A stretch of 64,000 bases of DNA from Botrytis cinerea B05.10. Lineage: Eukaryota; Ascomycota; Leotiomycetes; Helotiales; Sclerotiniaceae. The translations under genes and the position numbers were made by a program. Below are positions 36,902-46,129 of this stretch, piece after piece (position 1 is the stretch's first letter; every line of letters begins with the position of its first letter). Where the stretch lies: positions 248,001 through 312,000 of the forward strand of contig NC_037314.1 in NCBI RefSeq assembly GCF_000143535.2, written 5' to 3'. The notes under the pieces were generated by a model. That model was given only the letters and a program-made list of their open reading frames with translations, made no database searches and was not told the DNA's origin.

Positions 36902-37826
36902 TCGTAAATAATGATTCTAGCGATTCTTTGTTCTGACGTATTTTAAACCCGTCGGTTATGGGACTCTGCAGATCTCATCTTTGTTCTTTCTTTTCTCGAA
37001 AAGTACCTCGAGCGTTCCTCGTGCGGACATCACTTTTTTTTTTTTTTATCTCGACAAAGAATTACAATTCTAGTTTAGTGTGGGAATGGGGTGACGGAGT
37101 GTGCGTGCTCCTCCGATGATAAAGAATGAGGATATATATATATTGGGATGTTGGTGAATGGGGTGAGGAAGGGGGATAAAGAAGCCTCATCTGATTTAGA
37201 AGAATCAATACAAGCAAGAAGAGAAAGAAAAAGGAAAAGAAGAAAAAGGGAGAATAGATTCGAGGAGATGGATAGAACAAATAGAAACGGGGATAGAAAT
37301 ACATCAGGAAGATTATAAATAAGTCAAGTCAAAGGTGCTACCTGCGTGGCGAAACCCTCTATTCGATATCCGCATAAAGAAAATGGAAAACGGCAAGAAT
37401 TGTGAAGAGATGGAATAAAGAAGACTTAGTCACCATCGTGTGTAGAGGTGAGAAGGTGTAAAAAAAGATTAATAGTTAAACGTGTGTGTGGATCTTCTAG
37501 AGTTTTCTCTTTTCTCTCTCTCGAGAGATTCTAGCAAACACGCTTTTGGATAGGATTTTTGTTATTATTATTCATACTGAGTTGAACATCAACTAGCAAA
37601 TTCATATATTTTCGCGGCTTTTAGCGAGAGAGAAGTAGGGATTTGAGAAGAGGGTTCTGTCTCTTATAGACGACCTCATTCTGAATTAGGCATAATCAAA
37701 GAAAGGAAGAAATAGCAACCAAAGCCATTATTATCGTCTACTTAAAATCTACTCGCAAGATTCTCGAAAAGAAAGAGATCTCAAATCTGAATCTCGGCAG
37801 AGAAAGTAACCAAAGCATTGCCAACC

Positions 37827-40358
37827 ATGAAAATTACACATACAACCTATAACGCGGTACGGGGCGGAGCGACTAGTCCAGCTGCTCCCCTATCTCACAG
37901 TCCCCAATTCATAACCACACCCACCGCATTCCGATTCGATACCCGTACACCTCCACCCTTCGACGCTCCTCTTGCGTCTCCATCTCGGCCTCCCAGTAAC
38001 TCCTTGGTACATACTACTCGCCGACTAAAACGGTATTTGAAAACCTCCTTTCGCAATCGGACACGGCCGGTGAGTCGGCGGCTTTCGCGATCGAGACAGG
38101 GGACCAGTATACGGTATCCGCCTGGGGAGATGCATCCATCGACTGTTCCGACACAGGTTGGGAAATATCACAGTGGGAGCGTGCGCGGGAGTTTTTCGTC
38201 CAAAGGGGAGGAGAGACTGGTGGGGGAGAGAGGAAGTCAGAGTTATGAGAGGGGCTTGGAAACGCGATATAAGCATGCGAAGGGGAAGAAGCGAGCGAGT
38301 TATTTGAAGCCGAGAGAGGAGGTGGGAGTGAGTTTGGGGGAGTGTGGAGGGAAGAAGGGGAGGGCCGGGTTGGATTTCGAGAGTTATATGAAACAGCAAC
38401 GGGGGCTGGAGAGGGATTTTGGCAAGGGGTATGTGGGGGCCAATAGTCCGCCTAGTTCGTCGAGTTTGAACGGGGTGGCGGGGAAAAATGAGAGGGAGCT
38501 GCGGAATGGGAGTCCGCCGAAATTTGTGCCGAGAGAAGATGCAGGGAGGAGGAATGGAATGGGAGAGAAGCAGGGGGGAATGACGCAGTTGGATCCGGAG
38601 AGTTATATGAAACAGCGACGGGGATTGGAGAGAGATTTTGGGAAGGGTGTGGGGTATGCTGGGCATAGTCCTAGTCCTCCGCATAGTCGTGGCGAATCGC
38701 CGCATGCGGCTTTTTCGCGCGGAAATGCAAATCATTCGCCGATTTCGATTCCGAGTCCGATTCCGCCTCCGGAGGGATATACTTATGAGAATGGGACGGG
38801 AAATACTAGTCAAAGGGATGGTGTGAGGTTTTCAGATGTGCAGTGGAGTAGTGGGGGGAGTGCGACAGGGACGACGGGGACGACGGGGACGACGGATAGT
38901 GGGAATGTTGTGGAGAGCTCGAGGGGGACAGGAGCGGGATTGACGACGGGAAAGCATAAGGCTGCGCCGGGACAGAGATTGAGAAGGAAGGGAAAGCTTG
39001 AAGAGAGAGATCAGAGTCCTGCGACTACGCCGGCTAGTTCCCGTTCGCAGACAATTAGTAAAGACGATGAGATGGTTGGTGATGAAAAGAGACGCCAGGA
39101 AATGCATCGGGATAGCACGGAAGAGGTAACGAGTATGGAACAGTTAGAAGCGATGAGAGCGGCGATGTGGAATGGCAAATTGGAAAGAGTAGTCCCACCC
39201 AGTTCTGAAATACCTAAACACGCGGATGTGCTACATCACTCGACTCCGAGCTCGAATTCAAGTCGAGGTAGTAAAAACAGTAAGAATAGTAGAGGTAAAG
39301 GAAAGGGCAAAAATGTAGAGGGGAGAGCAAGCCCGATTCAGAAATTAAAAGGGTATATGGGACAGAGTCGCGATGCTGTGCATGATTCCCATGAGAAAAA
39401 GCCGTCTTCGAAGGGAAAGCTACCTAGTCCGTTTGAATATTTATTGTATCCGAGTTACGAGGGAAGGAAGAGTGGAAGGGAGAGTACCGAATTGAGGAAA
39501 AATTCAAAGTCGAAGTCAAAGGGCAAGTCTAAGGGAGAGGAAGATAGTGATGATGATTTCTGGGGATGTGTCGGCGAAACAAATAACGAGAGTGGGATTT
39601 TGCTTTCTCACTCCCCTGCTCTCGCATCAGAAAAGTCTCATCGAAATTCCATTCCTTCCAGGGTCGAAGTTCCAAAGAATCGCAAACCGAGCGAAGATTC
39701 CTGGAACACACATCTACACGATCTCTGCAAGCTTTGTCGGAAAGACGAACGAACTAGTTCTCGCGGTCTCTGTCATTCCTGCGAGCAAAATTTCCTCAAC
39801 ACGAAAGCGTGGGAAGATACGACGCTTCAATTTGATGATGATGATATTCCTCCTACGCCGCCTCTGAAGGATCGGAGAAATATTACGAGGGTGCGCGATA
39901 TGCTGGCTCCGACGCCCCCGAACTATGATGTTGAGTATCGACCGCCTGTTCCTGCGAAAGATGTTCCTGGGGAAGAGAGAAAGAAGATCCATGTATTGCA
40001 AGTTGAGAAGAGTAGACCGCAGATCGTTAATCCGTCGCCGGTCAGACAAGAGAGTCAGATGTTGGTGTATGGGGGAATGGGAGATAGTCCGAGGGATATC
40101 GAGATAGGGTTTCCGGAGTGGCAGACGCATAGTTTGCAGATTGAAGGAGCGAAGACGGAGGAGATGTTTAAGAGGTGGTCGCAGAATTATAGGGGGAGTG
40201 GGATGGAGGAGAGAAGAGATGGAGATGAGCGGGGGAAGGGGGAGGGAGATTTGGAGGAGCCGAGGGACAGCGTTTTTTATGATTTTTGGGGCGATATTTT
40301 GAAGGAGGATGGGAGACCTGAAACACCGAGATTGGAGGAAAGGAAACCGAAAACTTGA
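37827..40358 (+). CDS. Uncharacterised Ser/Gly/Lys-rich protein with paired CxxC motifs
   Basis: Single open frame from the ATG at 37827, 843 residues; an upstream in-frame TTG was not used. No family recognised. Largely disordered and basic. Two copies of an ESYMKQxRGLERDFGKG segment occur near residues 190-206 and 260-276, about 70 residues apart and each followed by a Ser-Pro stretch. A TGTTGTTG run lies near 350. Around 634-652 there is C634-x2-C637-x11-C649-x2-C652 (LCKLCR then GLCHSC), a possible small zinc-binding knuckle. Coding bases in the first half are strikingly G-rich on the coding strand (GGG, GAG and AGG abundant), unlike neighbouring genes. The 3' end converges on LSM5 331 bp away. 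Confidence 0.7.
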   Translation: MKITHTTYNAVRGGATSPAAPLSHSPQFITTPTAFRFDTRTPPPFDAPLASPSRPPSNSLVHTTRRLKRYLKTSFRNRTRPVSRRLSRSRQGTSIRYPPGEMHPSTVPTQVGKYHSGSVRGSFSSKGEERLVGERGSQSYERGLETRYKHAKGKKRASYLKPREEVGVSLGECGGKKGRAGLDFESYMKQQRGLERDFGKGYVGANSPPSSSSLNGVAGKNERELRNGSPPKFVPREDAGRRNGMGEKQGGMTQLDPESYMKQRRGLERDFGKGVGYAGHSPSPPHSRGESPHAAFSRGNANHSPISIPSPIPPPEGYTYENGTGNTSQRDGVRFSDVQWSSGGSATGTTGTTGTTDSGNVVESSRGTGAGLTTGKHKAAPGQRLRRKGKLEERDQSPATTPASSRSQTISKDDEMVGDEKRRQEMHRDSTEEVTSMEQLEAMRAAMWNGKLERVVPPSSEIPKHADVLHHSTPSSNSSRGSKNSKNSRGKGKGKNVEGRASPIQKLKGYMGQSRDAVHDSHEKKPSSKGKLPSPFEYLLYPSYEGRKSGRESTELRKNSKSKSKGKSKGEEDSDDDFWGCVGETNNESGILLSHSPALASEKSHRNSIPSRVEVPKNRKPSEDSWNTHLHDLCKLCRKDERTSSRGLCHSCEQNFLNTKAWEDTTLQFDDDDIPPTPPLKDRRNITRVRDMLAPTPPNYDVEYRPPVPAKDVPGEERKKIHVLQVEKSRPQIVNPSPVRQESQMLVYGGMGDSPRDIEIGFPEWQTHSLQIEGAKTEEMFKRWSQNYRGSGMEERRDGDERGKGEGDLEEPRDSVFYDFWGDILKEDGRPETPRLEERKPKT

Positions 40359-40689
40359 GCTTGGATAAGGTGGTAGATAATGTATGTACGTGTATGAATA
40401 ATGGATCGCCGATACTTTTTTGAACGTTTCTGTGTACGTTGAAAAGACAATGATTTGAATATCCCACTTGTGGATTTTTATGTTAGGAAACCGGATGTTG
40501 TGTTCATCACAGGTGATTAAGACGTCTCACTTGAGATACTCTGGACCTTAGTCTAAAAGATTGCAATTCAATTTGAGATGAAATCATGACACCAAGGAGG
40601 GGGTAATGGGATTGCAAAACTTTGGCATTCCTCTCTATAAGATGATCATTTCCTTAACTTTTGATACTCGTTAACAATGCACATTACGT

Positions 40690-41167
40690 TCATGATCCTC
40701 CAATTGGTCCTTCTCCACCCGGTACCAACTACCCTATTGTTAGCTCTTGAATCTTTCCCATGGTGCGTAAATCAAGACATGGAAAGATACGTACCATAGC
40801 AATACCATTACCGTTCAGTAAAATCTTAGGAAGTTTTGTTTGGCTTCCAGATTGGTGGTCACTATGGAGACTTAGTAAAGATTTAGAAGATTCAGAGAGG
40901 AAGAGAATACATACAACTCGATGACGTCTTCTAAAACCATATTGACATAGTCATCAAAACCGGTGAGTGTGCCGGTGAATTCTGGTGGTGTGTGAGTGGG
41001 GATTTCTTGAAGAGCTGATGATATAGGTAGTACCTTTGTCACCTTTCATTACGACCCAGATTTTGGAACCAACACATTTGTCGATAAGTTCTAGTGATGT
41101 GTTAGTTTGTGCGTGTGTTTGCGGGCAGATAGAATGACTGACCAAGGGGGAGAAGTTGGCTGGCCAT
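40690..41167 (-). CDS. LSM5: LSM5, U6 snRNA-associated Sm-like protein
   Basis: Five very small exons: complement of 41143-41167, 41034-41090, 40915-40981, 40795-40861 and 40690-40728, with introns of 52, 52, 53 and 66 nt. The joins keep frame throughout and give 84 residues, the normal LSM5 length. The protein begins MASQLLPLELIDKCVGSKI and contains Sm1 (FTGTLTGFDDYVNMVLEDV) and Sm2 (KILLNGNGIAMLVPGGEG); the LNG variant of the Sm2 signature is typical of LSM5. It is a subunit of the LSM2-8 ring that binds the U6 3' end in splicing and of the LSM1-7 ring in cytoplasmic mRNA decapping. Every exon is shorter than 70 nt, so the gene is invisible to simple frame scanning. Confidence 0.93.
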
Positions 41168-41580
41168 TCTGGATGACTGATTTGAGGTATACCGATTGGA
41201 ATGCTTGCCTTGCAAGAAAGTTAGTTTGTTGTATGTAATCAAAATGACTGTGTGGTAAGAGATTCAATATATAGCAAATCTTGGTGACTGCTCGGGTCTG
41301 GTTTTGACTGTGATTCCATATGGAGGGGGCACCAATCAAGGTAGGAGCACGTGAGATTGACAGCGCAGGATAGAAAGATTTGACTCACAATTCAACACCA
41401 CAGGAAGATATGAGAAACCGGATCGCAGAGCTCGTATTATTTAACGGGTAATGGGTTCGTTGTTTGTTTCTTTCCTGTTCGTCTCAAAATCGCATAAACC
41501 TCGTGATTCGCCAACTGACAGACAAATTCATCTTCAAGCCTCAGGCATCAACATCGTACGGCTTCCTATCATCGACCTCT
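41168..41580. promoter_or_regulatory. Bidirectional promoter region, LSM5 / exonuclease
   Basis: 413 bp separate the two divergent ATGs (LSM5 at 41167, exonuclease at 41581), so both promoters and leaders must fit here. No clear TATA box. The sequence is moderately AT-rich with CACGTG at 41349-41354 (an E-box-type palindrome). Confidence 0.5.
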
Positions 41581-43635
41581 ATGGTCAACGATTGGTGTGC
41601 ATCTGCCCAGTCCTCCACCCTTCGTAGGACCACAATTCTCTATACAAATGCTCGTGTCATGCTCCCCGGTAATCATGGAGCATATACGGTGCGCAAATCA
41701 CTTCGGCGTCCCATTATGAAGAATATAGCTTCCTTTATTGGAAAATCAAATTTGGCTTCTGTAGAAGCAATGGGTTCAGCAATTGCAGGCATGAGTGGGA
41801 AGAGAGCGAGGTATGTTTGGAACTATGTACTTTCATTTATGTATTCTTGAAGCTGATATATATTTCGCAGTCCCGTGGTGAGTCGATCAATCTCGTCCAA
41901 TTCCTCAAGGACATGGCAGCCAAGTCATGGCATCATCTTCAAAGATGTTTCTGCGCCAGGGTCACCGAGACACTTGAGTACGGTTTCTGTGGCAGAGAAT
42001 GAGCAGAATCTAGAGTATCATTCATACGTCGAAGACAGTTATGTTTTAGCAAACGCGCACGTTGAAAGCTCGACAACTCAGAAGGTGGCGACCATGGCTG
42101 AGGAAGAAAGCTTGGAGCCTGGGACAGCAGCAGATGTTCAAGAGGTAGCGGACGGACAAGAGATAGCAGATGAGATTCTGGAAGATCCTGCTAAGAAAGA
42201 ACTTCCGATTTCCGAGTCCACATACCAAATGACGGACGAACTGTTTAAAAAGGCGAAAAACGCCGAACCAGAGACACCAGAATCCTACTGGTCACATACT
42301 TTGTATCGTGGGCCAGAGAAGGATGGGATTCCGAAGAAAGTTAAAGTACATTATTGCCGAAGTCTGCAAACTACGGAACAAACGTTGCGACAACATTTCT
42401 TGGGCAAAAAGGTTCTAGGATTCGACATCGAATGGAAGGCGGAGGCACGCGCACATCATGGGCCAAAGAAGAACGTCTCTTTGATTCAACTCGCAACAGA
42501 AGAGAGAATTGGCCTCTTTCACATTGCATTGTTTCCACAAGTCAACGCCTCGGAACTCGTGGCTCCGACTTTGAAGAAAATCATGGAGGATCCAGAAGTC
42601 ACTAAAGTAGGCGTTGCAATCAGCGCAGATTGTACACGTCTTAGGACACATCTTAATATTGATTCAGTCTCTATATTTGAGCTTAGCCATCTTCACCGAT
42701 TGGTTAAATATACCCTTTCCCAGGAATACGATCTGATCAATAAGAGATTAGTTTCGCTAGCAAAGCAAGTGGAAGAGCATCTACATCTACCATTATTCAA
42801 GGGCGGGGATGTTAGAGCTAGTGATTGGAGTAGAGGACTATCAATACAACAAATTTCATACGCAGCATCAGATTCGTATGCGGGTTACCACCTCTATGAT
42901 GTACTGGAGACCAAGCGCCAAGCTCTAAATCCAGCGCCTCCACGACCATCTCATGCCGACCAAAACGAACCCATCCCCCTATCACACCTTCCTATACAAA
43001 CTCCAATAAAACGAAAACAAACTCGTCGCCAGGTCATGCAAGATCCCCTACCACTTGAACCAGATTTTTCGCTCGAAGAGCCCAAAGTTACCATTGGATC
43101 TCCGATCGAAGCTGCAACCGAAGCAGGAAGTGAAATAGAGATCAACGATCTCGTGAGAAAAATTACCAGTTCCGAATCGCCAATCGAAATACGAAGAATA
43201 CGCCACGTCTCCGACTCTAAGGATCTCGTGAGAAAAGTCACCAGTTCCGAGCAATCAGTAAAAATACGAAGGATTGAACCCGCCCCCGACTCTAACGATT
43301 GCGAAGATTCTCCCGTTCTCCTAGCAGCGGACGTATTGACAACCTTCTATCTGGAAACTAATACAGAATCGAAAGTTTCACGATTGCAACTCGTGCCCTA
43401 CTTCATTTGGTACCATAACGCCCATATTTCCATTCCAGAGATTGCAAGCATATGTAACAACCGGGATAATAGGGTTATAATAAAGCGTATATTGATGGTG
43501 ATCTCTACAGATAAACTACCTTATGAAAAGCATAGATTGAGGGATCTTTTAGGAGGGTTGTCAAAAAACACGGCATGGGAGAATTTTAGAGGATTGGTGG
43601 AGGCGGTTGATACACCAGATGTTTGCGATGATTAG
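41581..43635 (+). CDS. DEDD-type 3'-5' exonuclease domain protein
   Basis: Two exons, 41581-41810 and 41871-43635, with a 60 nt intron (664 residues). The ATG at 41581 is the first in frame. The N-terminal 200 residues are basic then acidic, with possible mitochondrial or nuclear signals but none decisive. The nuclease fold spans about 245-430: exonuclease motif I is FDIEWKA (D262, E264), motif II lies around ISADC, and motif III is YAASDSYAGYHLYD. This is the WRN/RNase D-like branch of the DnaQ superfamily, which removes nucleotides from 3' ends. Residues 503-552 are a perfectly registered 25-residue tandem duplication (DLVRKITSSE / DLVRKVTSSE). The C-terminal 100 residues (PYFIWYHNAHISIPEIA, KLPYEKHRLRDLL) form a small helical domain often seen in fungal members. 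The substrate, DNA or RNA, cannot be decided from sequence. Confidence 0.85.
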
Positions 43636-44437
43636 AAATTCATCACGAGAAGGCGTTCTGAATTGGAGTTCTTGGTTTGGGTTTGAGAAAGGATGGAAAG
43701 GGTACATGATATGATACACTACTATGGTTACTGGGGGCAGTCATTGCGTAATAGATATTCTATGACCTGTTGGAATCCTTGGAAACCTTGAGGTTGGGGA
43801 TATATTGGATGTGATAACTTTTGCACTTTAAATTCTGTGCGTTGAGCAGGGAAAGAAATATGAAATATTCCCACTCATCTTTGATACACTTGCAATACTG
43901 AATTGATGAATGAATATCTTATTTGATATCAGGATCTCCATAAAATCGCCCTCAAAATCTACTTCAAGCCATTTGAAAATGTTGAAACACTTTCATCTGT
44001 CAAGTATTTTTTTCCTCTTTTTTTTGGTATGGAACATCCATCGTATAAGAGAATATGATGCGAAGGGTTAAGATCGCTGTGTTATATTTATCAAATCAGC
44101 TCAAACCAAGAAATTATCATTCGTATCCATGACATAACGATAGTTTGAGATATCGATGCGTATTGCGGATATGGATTTAAAGGTAGATATTAATATCCTG
44201 GATATTGTATCGTGTTGAAATATACTTATCAAGACGTCACGTAGCACATTTTATGAACTTATCCTTATTTTCTTTCGACGCCTTCATTACTTGCTTGAAT
44301 TTTGTCTCTTTCAAGCTTTGATTTTAAAAGTAGAAATTAAAGTAACAGAATTACAACCGTGTACTAGTTCCTAACTTTCTGATATATACATACACATAAC
44401 TAACAGCACACAATACTATATCCCTCATATCCCCATT
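43636..44437. other. Convergent spacer exonuclease / catalase
   Basis: About 800 bp of AT-rich sequence between two converging 3' ends. No gene or clear element seen. Confidence 0.6.
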
Positions 44438-46129
44438 TTATAATTTAGATCCGTTAGTAACAGCATGACTACCCTTCATCGGAGCCCCATTACTCTCATT
44501 ATGACTCAAACTAACCCCCTTCATCATATTCGCCGTTCGGTTCTTCTCATCCTTCGCCATACCATTGTGAGTGCCACTAAAATTCAAATCCGCAATACCT
44601 GGATATCCCTTGATGCCCGTCGCCTTCTCGAGACGACTAGCTAGATCCTCGGAAACTTCGCGGAAGATAGCGATTTGACGTTTAATCGCCTCTTCCTTCT
44701 TGCAATTCGCCATGTGTCCGGAAATGTTACTGATAAAGCGGTCTTTGGCCCCGTCATCGAAGACTTTCTCCCATAGGGCTCGTGGAGCTTTGAAATCTTC
44801 CTCGCGGATTTCGGAGAGAAAAGTAACGGCATTACCGGTGAAGTGGCCGTGGAGCTTATCAGTATCGACTGTGCGTTCTTTGAAGCGGATGGGCTCGATG
44901 GAGGAAATATAGTTAGGACGAGATCCCTGGTTGTAAAAAGCCATGCTGCCGTCGCGCTGGAAATTCCCCATGCGGTAACTGGTGCGGGGGGCGTTAACAG
45001 GGAGTTGTTGGTAATTTACACCTACACGGTGACGATGGGCATCTGGGTAGGAGAAGAGACGCGATTGAAGGACTGGATCCGCGGAGGGTTCGAGTCCTGG
45101 TACCAAGTGAGCGGGATTGTAAGCCACTTGTTCGATTTCGGCAAAATAATTTACTGCGTTCTCGTTTAGAGTGAGCTCTCCAACCTTGCGGAGTGGAAAT
45201 TGCTTGTGTGGCCAGACGTGGGTGAGATCGAAGACGTTGATCTTTTCTTTCTCCCATAAGTCCTCGGCCTCCTTGGCTGTCATGGTTTGAACTTCTAGAC
45301 TCCACTTTGGGAAATCACCCTTCTCAATCGCCTCATAAAGATCCTTTTGAGCGTAATCTGGTGACTTCTCAGCAGACTCTTCCTGAGTGAAAAACTTAGT
45401 TCCTTGCTGAGAGATCATGTGAAATTGACAGTACACCCATTCGCCAGCCTTGTTGACAAGCTTAATGGTATGTCCAAAATATCCATGCATATGACGCCAT
45501 CCATCTGGAATACCACGATCACCCATAAGAATCATGACTTGGTGAACTGATTCCGGGTTCTGGGAAAGGTAGTCCCAGAACATTGTTGAATCGTCGGCAT
45601 GAGTGAGATGGGTTGAAGGATCACGCTTCTGGGTGTGAATAAAATGAGGGAACTTGGCTGGATCTCTCAAGAAGAAAACTGGTGTGTTGTTGGCAACCAA
45701 GTCCCAATTTCCTTCATCGGTCTTAAACTTGACAGAGAATCCTCGAGGGTCACGAGCACAGTCGTGCGAACCTGATTCACCGCCGACAGTGGAAAATCTG
45801 ACAGTGATCGGGCACTCCTTGCCTTCTTGAAACATGTCTGCTAGACACAAGTCATCCAACCCATTTGTAGTTTTGTATACGCCGTGAGCTCCACCACCCT
45901 TAGCATGCACAACACGCTCTGGGATTCTCTCGCGGTCGAAATGTGAAAGGAGGTCGATCAAATGGAAGTCTTGGAGGAGTAATGGTCCGCTCTCGCCTAC
46001 GCGTTGTGTCTCATATGGATGTGGCATTGGTACGCCATTGGCGGTTGTGTAAACGACATCTTGAGACTTTGCATCTCTATCATCCTGATAGTTGCGATAC
46101 TGGTCGCCGGAGGTCTTACGAGAGGACAT
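44438..46129 (-). CDS. Peroxisomal monofunctional haem catalase
   Basis: Intronless, 563 residues, from the ATG at 46129. Catalase converts hydrogen peroxide to water and oxygen. Catalytic H75 lies in RVVHAKGGGAHG, the distal Asn is N148 in NWDLVANNTP, and the proximal haem ligand is Y361 in RLFSYPDAHRHR. Size and lack of a flavodoxin-like C-terminal domain mark it as a small-subunit (clade 3 type) enzyme. There is no signal peptide. The last three residues are SKL, the canonical type 1 peroxisomal targeting signal, so matrix import through the PEX5 route is expected, where it would remove peroxide from fatty-acid oxidation. The C-terminal tail of about 40 residues before SKL is polar and variable-looking. 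A TTAGTCA element (Yap1/AP-1-like in reverse) sits about 790 bp upstream, weak evidence for oxidative control. Confidence 0.95.
   Translation of the reverse strand: MSSRKTSGDQYRNYQDDRDAKSQDVVYTTANGVPMPHPYETQRVGESGPLLLQDFHLIDLLSHFDRERIPERVVHAKGGGAHGVYKTTNGLDDLCLADMFQEGKECPITVRFSTVGGESGSHDCARDPRGFSVKFKTDEGNWDLVANNTPVFFLRDPAKFPHFIHTQKRDPSTHLTHADDSTMFWDYLSQNPESVHQVMILMGDRGIPDGWRHMHGYFGHTIKLVNKAGEWVYCQFHMISQQGTKFFTQEESAEKSPDYAQKDLYEAIEKGDFPKWSLEVQTMTAKEAEDLWEKEKINVFDLTHVWPHKQFPLRKVGELTLNENAVNYFAEIEQVAYNPAHLVPGLEPSADPVLQSRLFSYPDAHRHRVGVNYQQLPVNAPRTSYRMGNFQRDGSMAFYNQGSRPNYISSIEPIRFKERTVDTDKLHGHFTGNAVTFLSEIREEDFKAPRALWEKVFDDGAKDRFISNISGHMANCKKEEAIKRQIAIFREVSEDLASRLEKATGIKGYPGIADLNFSGTHNGMAKDEKNRTANMMKGVSLSHNESNGAPMKGSHAVTNGSKL

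Larger units (their letters stand above)
34030..37826. other. Spacer containing palindrome cluster
   Basis: 3.8 kb without a supported protein gene. It contains ACGAT repeats (34376-34405), ATGGATGG runs near 34930, the palindrome cluster (35107-35395), a G-run tract near 36885-36900, and an AT/GA-rich leader before the next gene. The ATG-led frames at 34476-34823 and 36508-36936 lack any family character. Confidence 0.5.

Noticed and set aside
36508..36936. 142-codon ATG-led plus-strand frame
   Set aside because: No family features, Leu and Gly homopolymers, and no splice partners; judged chance.
38025..38813. 262-codon minus-strand frame
   Set aside because: Antisense shadow of the G-rich gene at 37827-40358; composed of Arg/Pro/His-rich low-complexity sequence.
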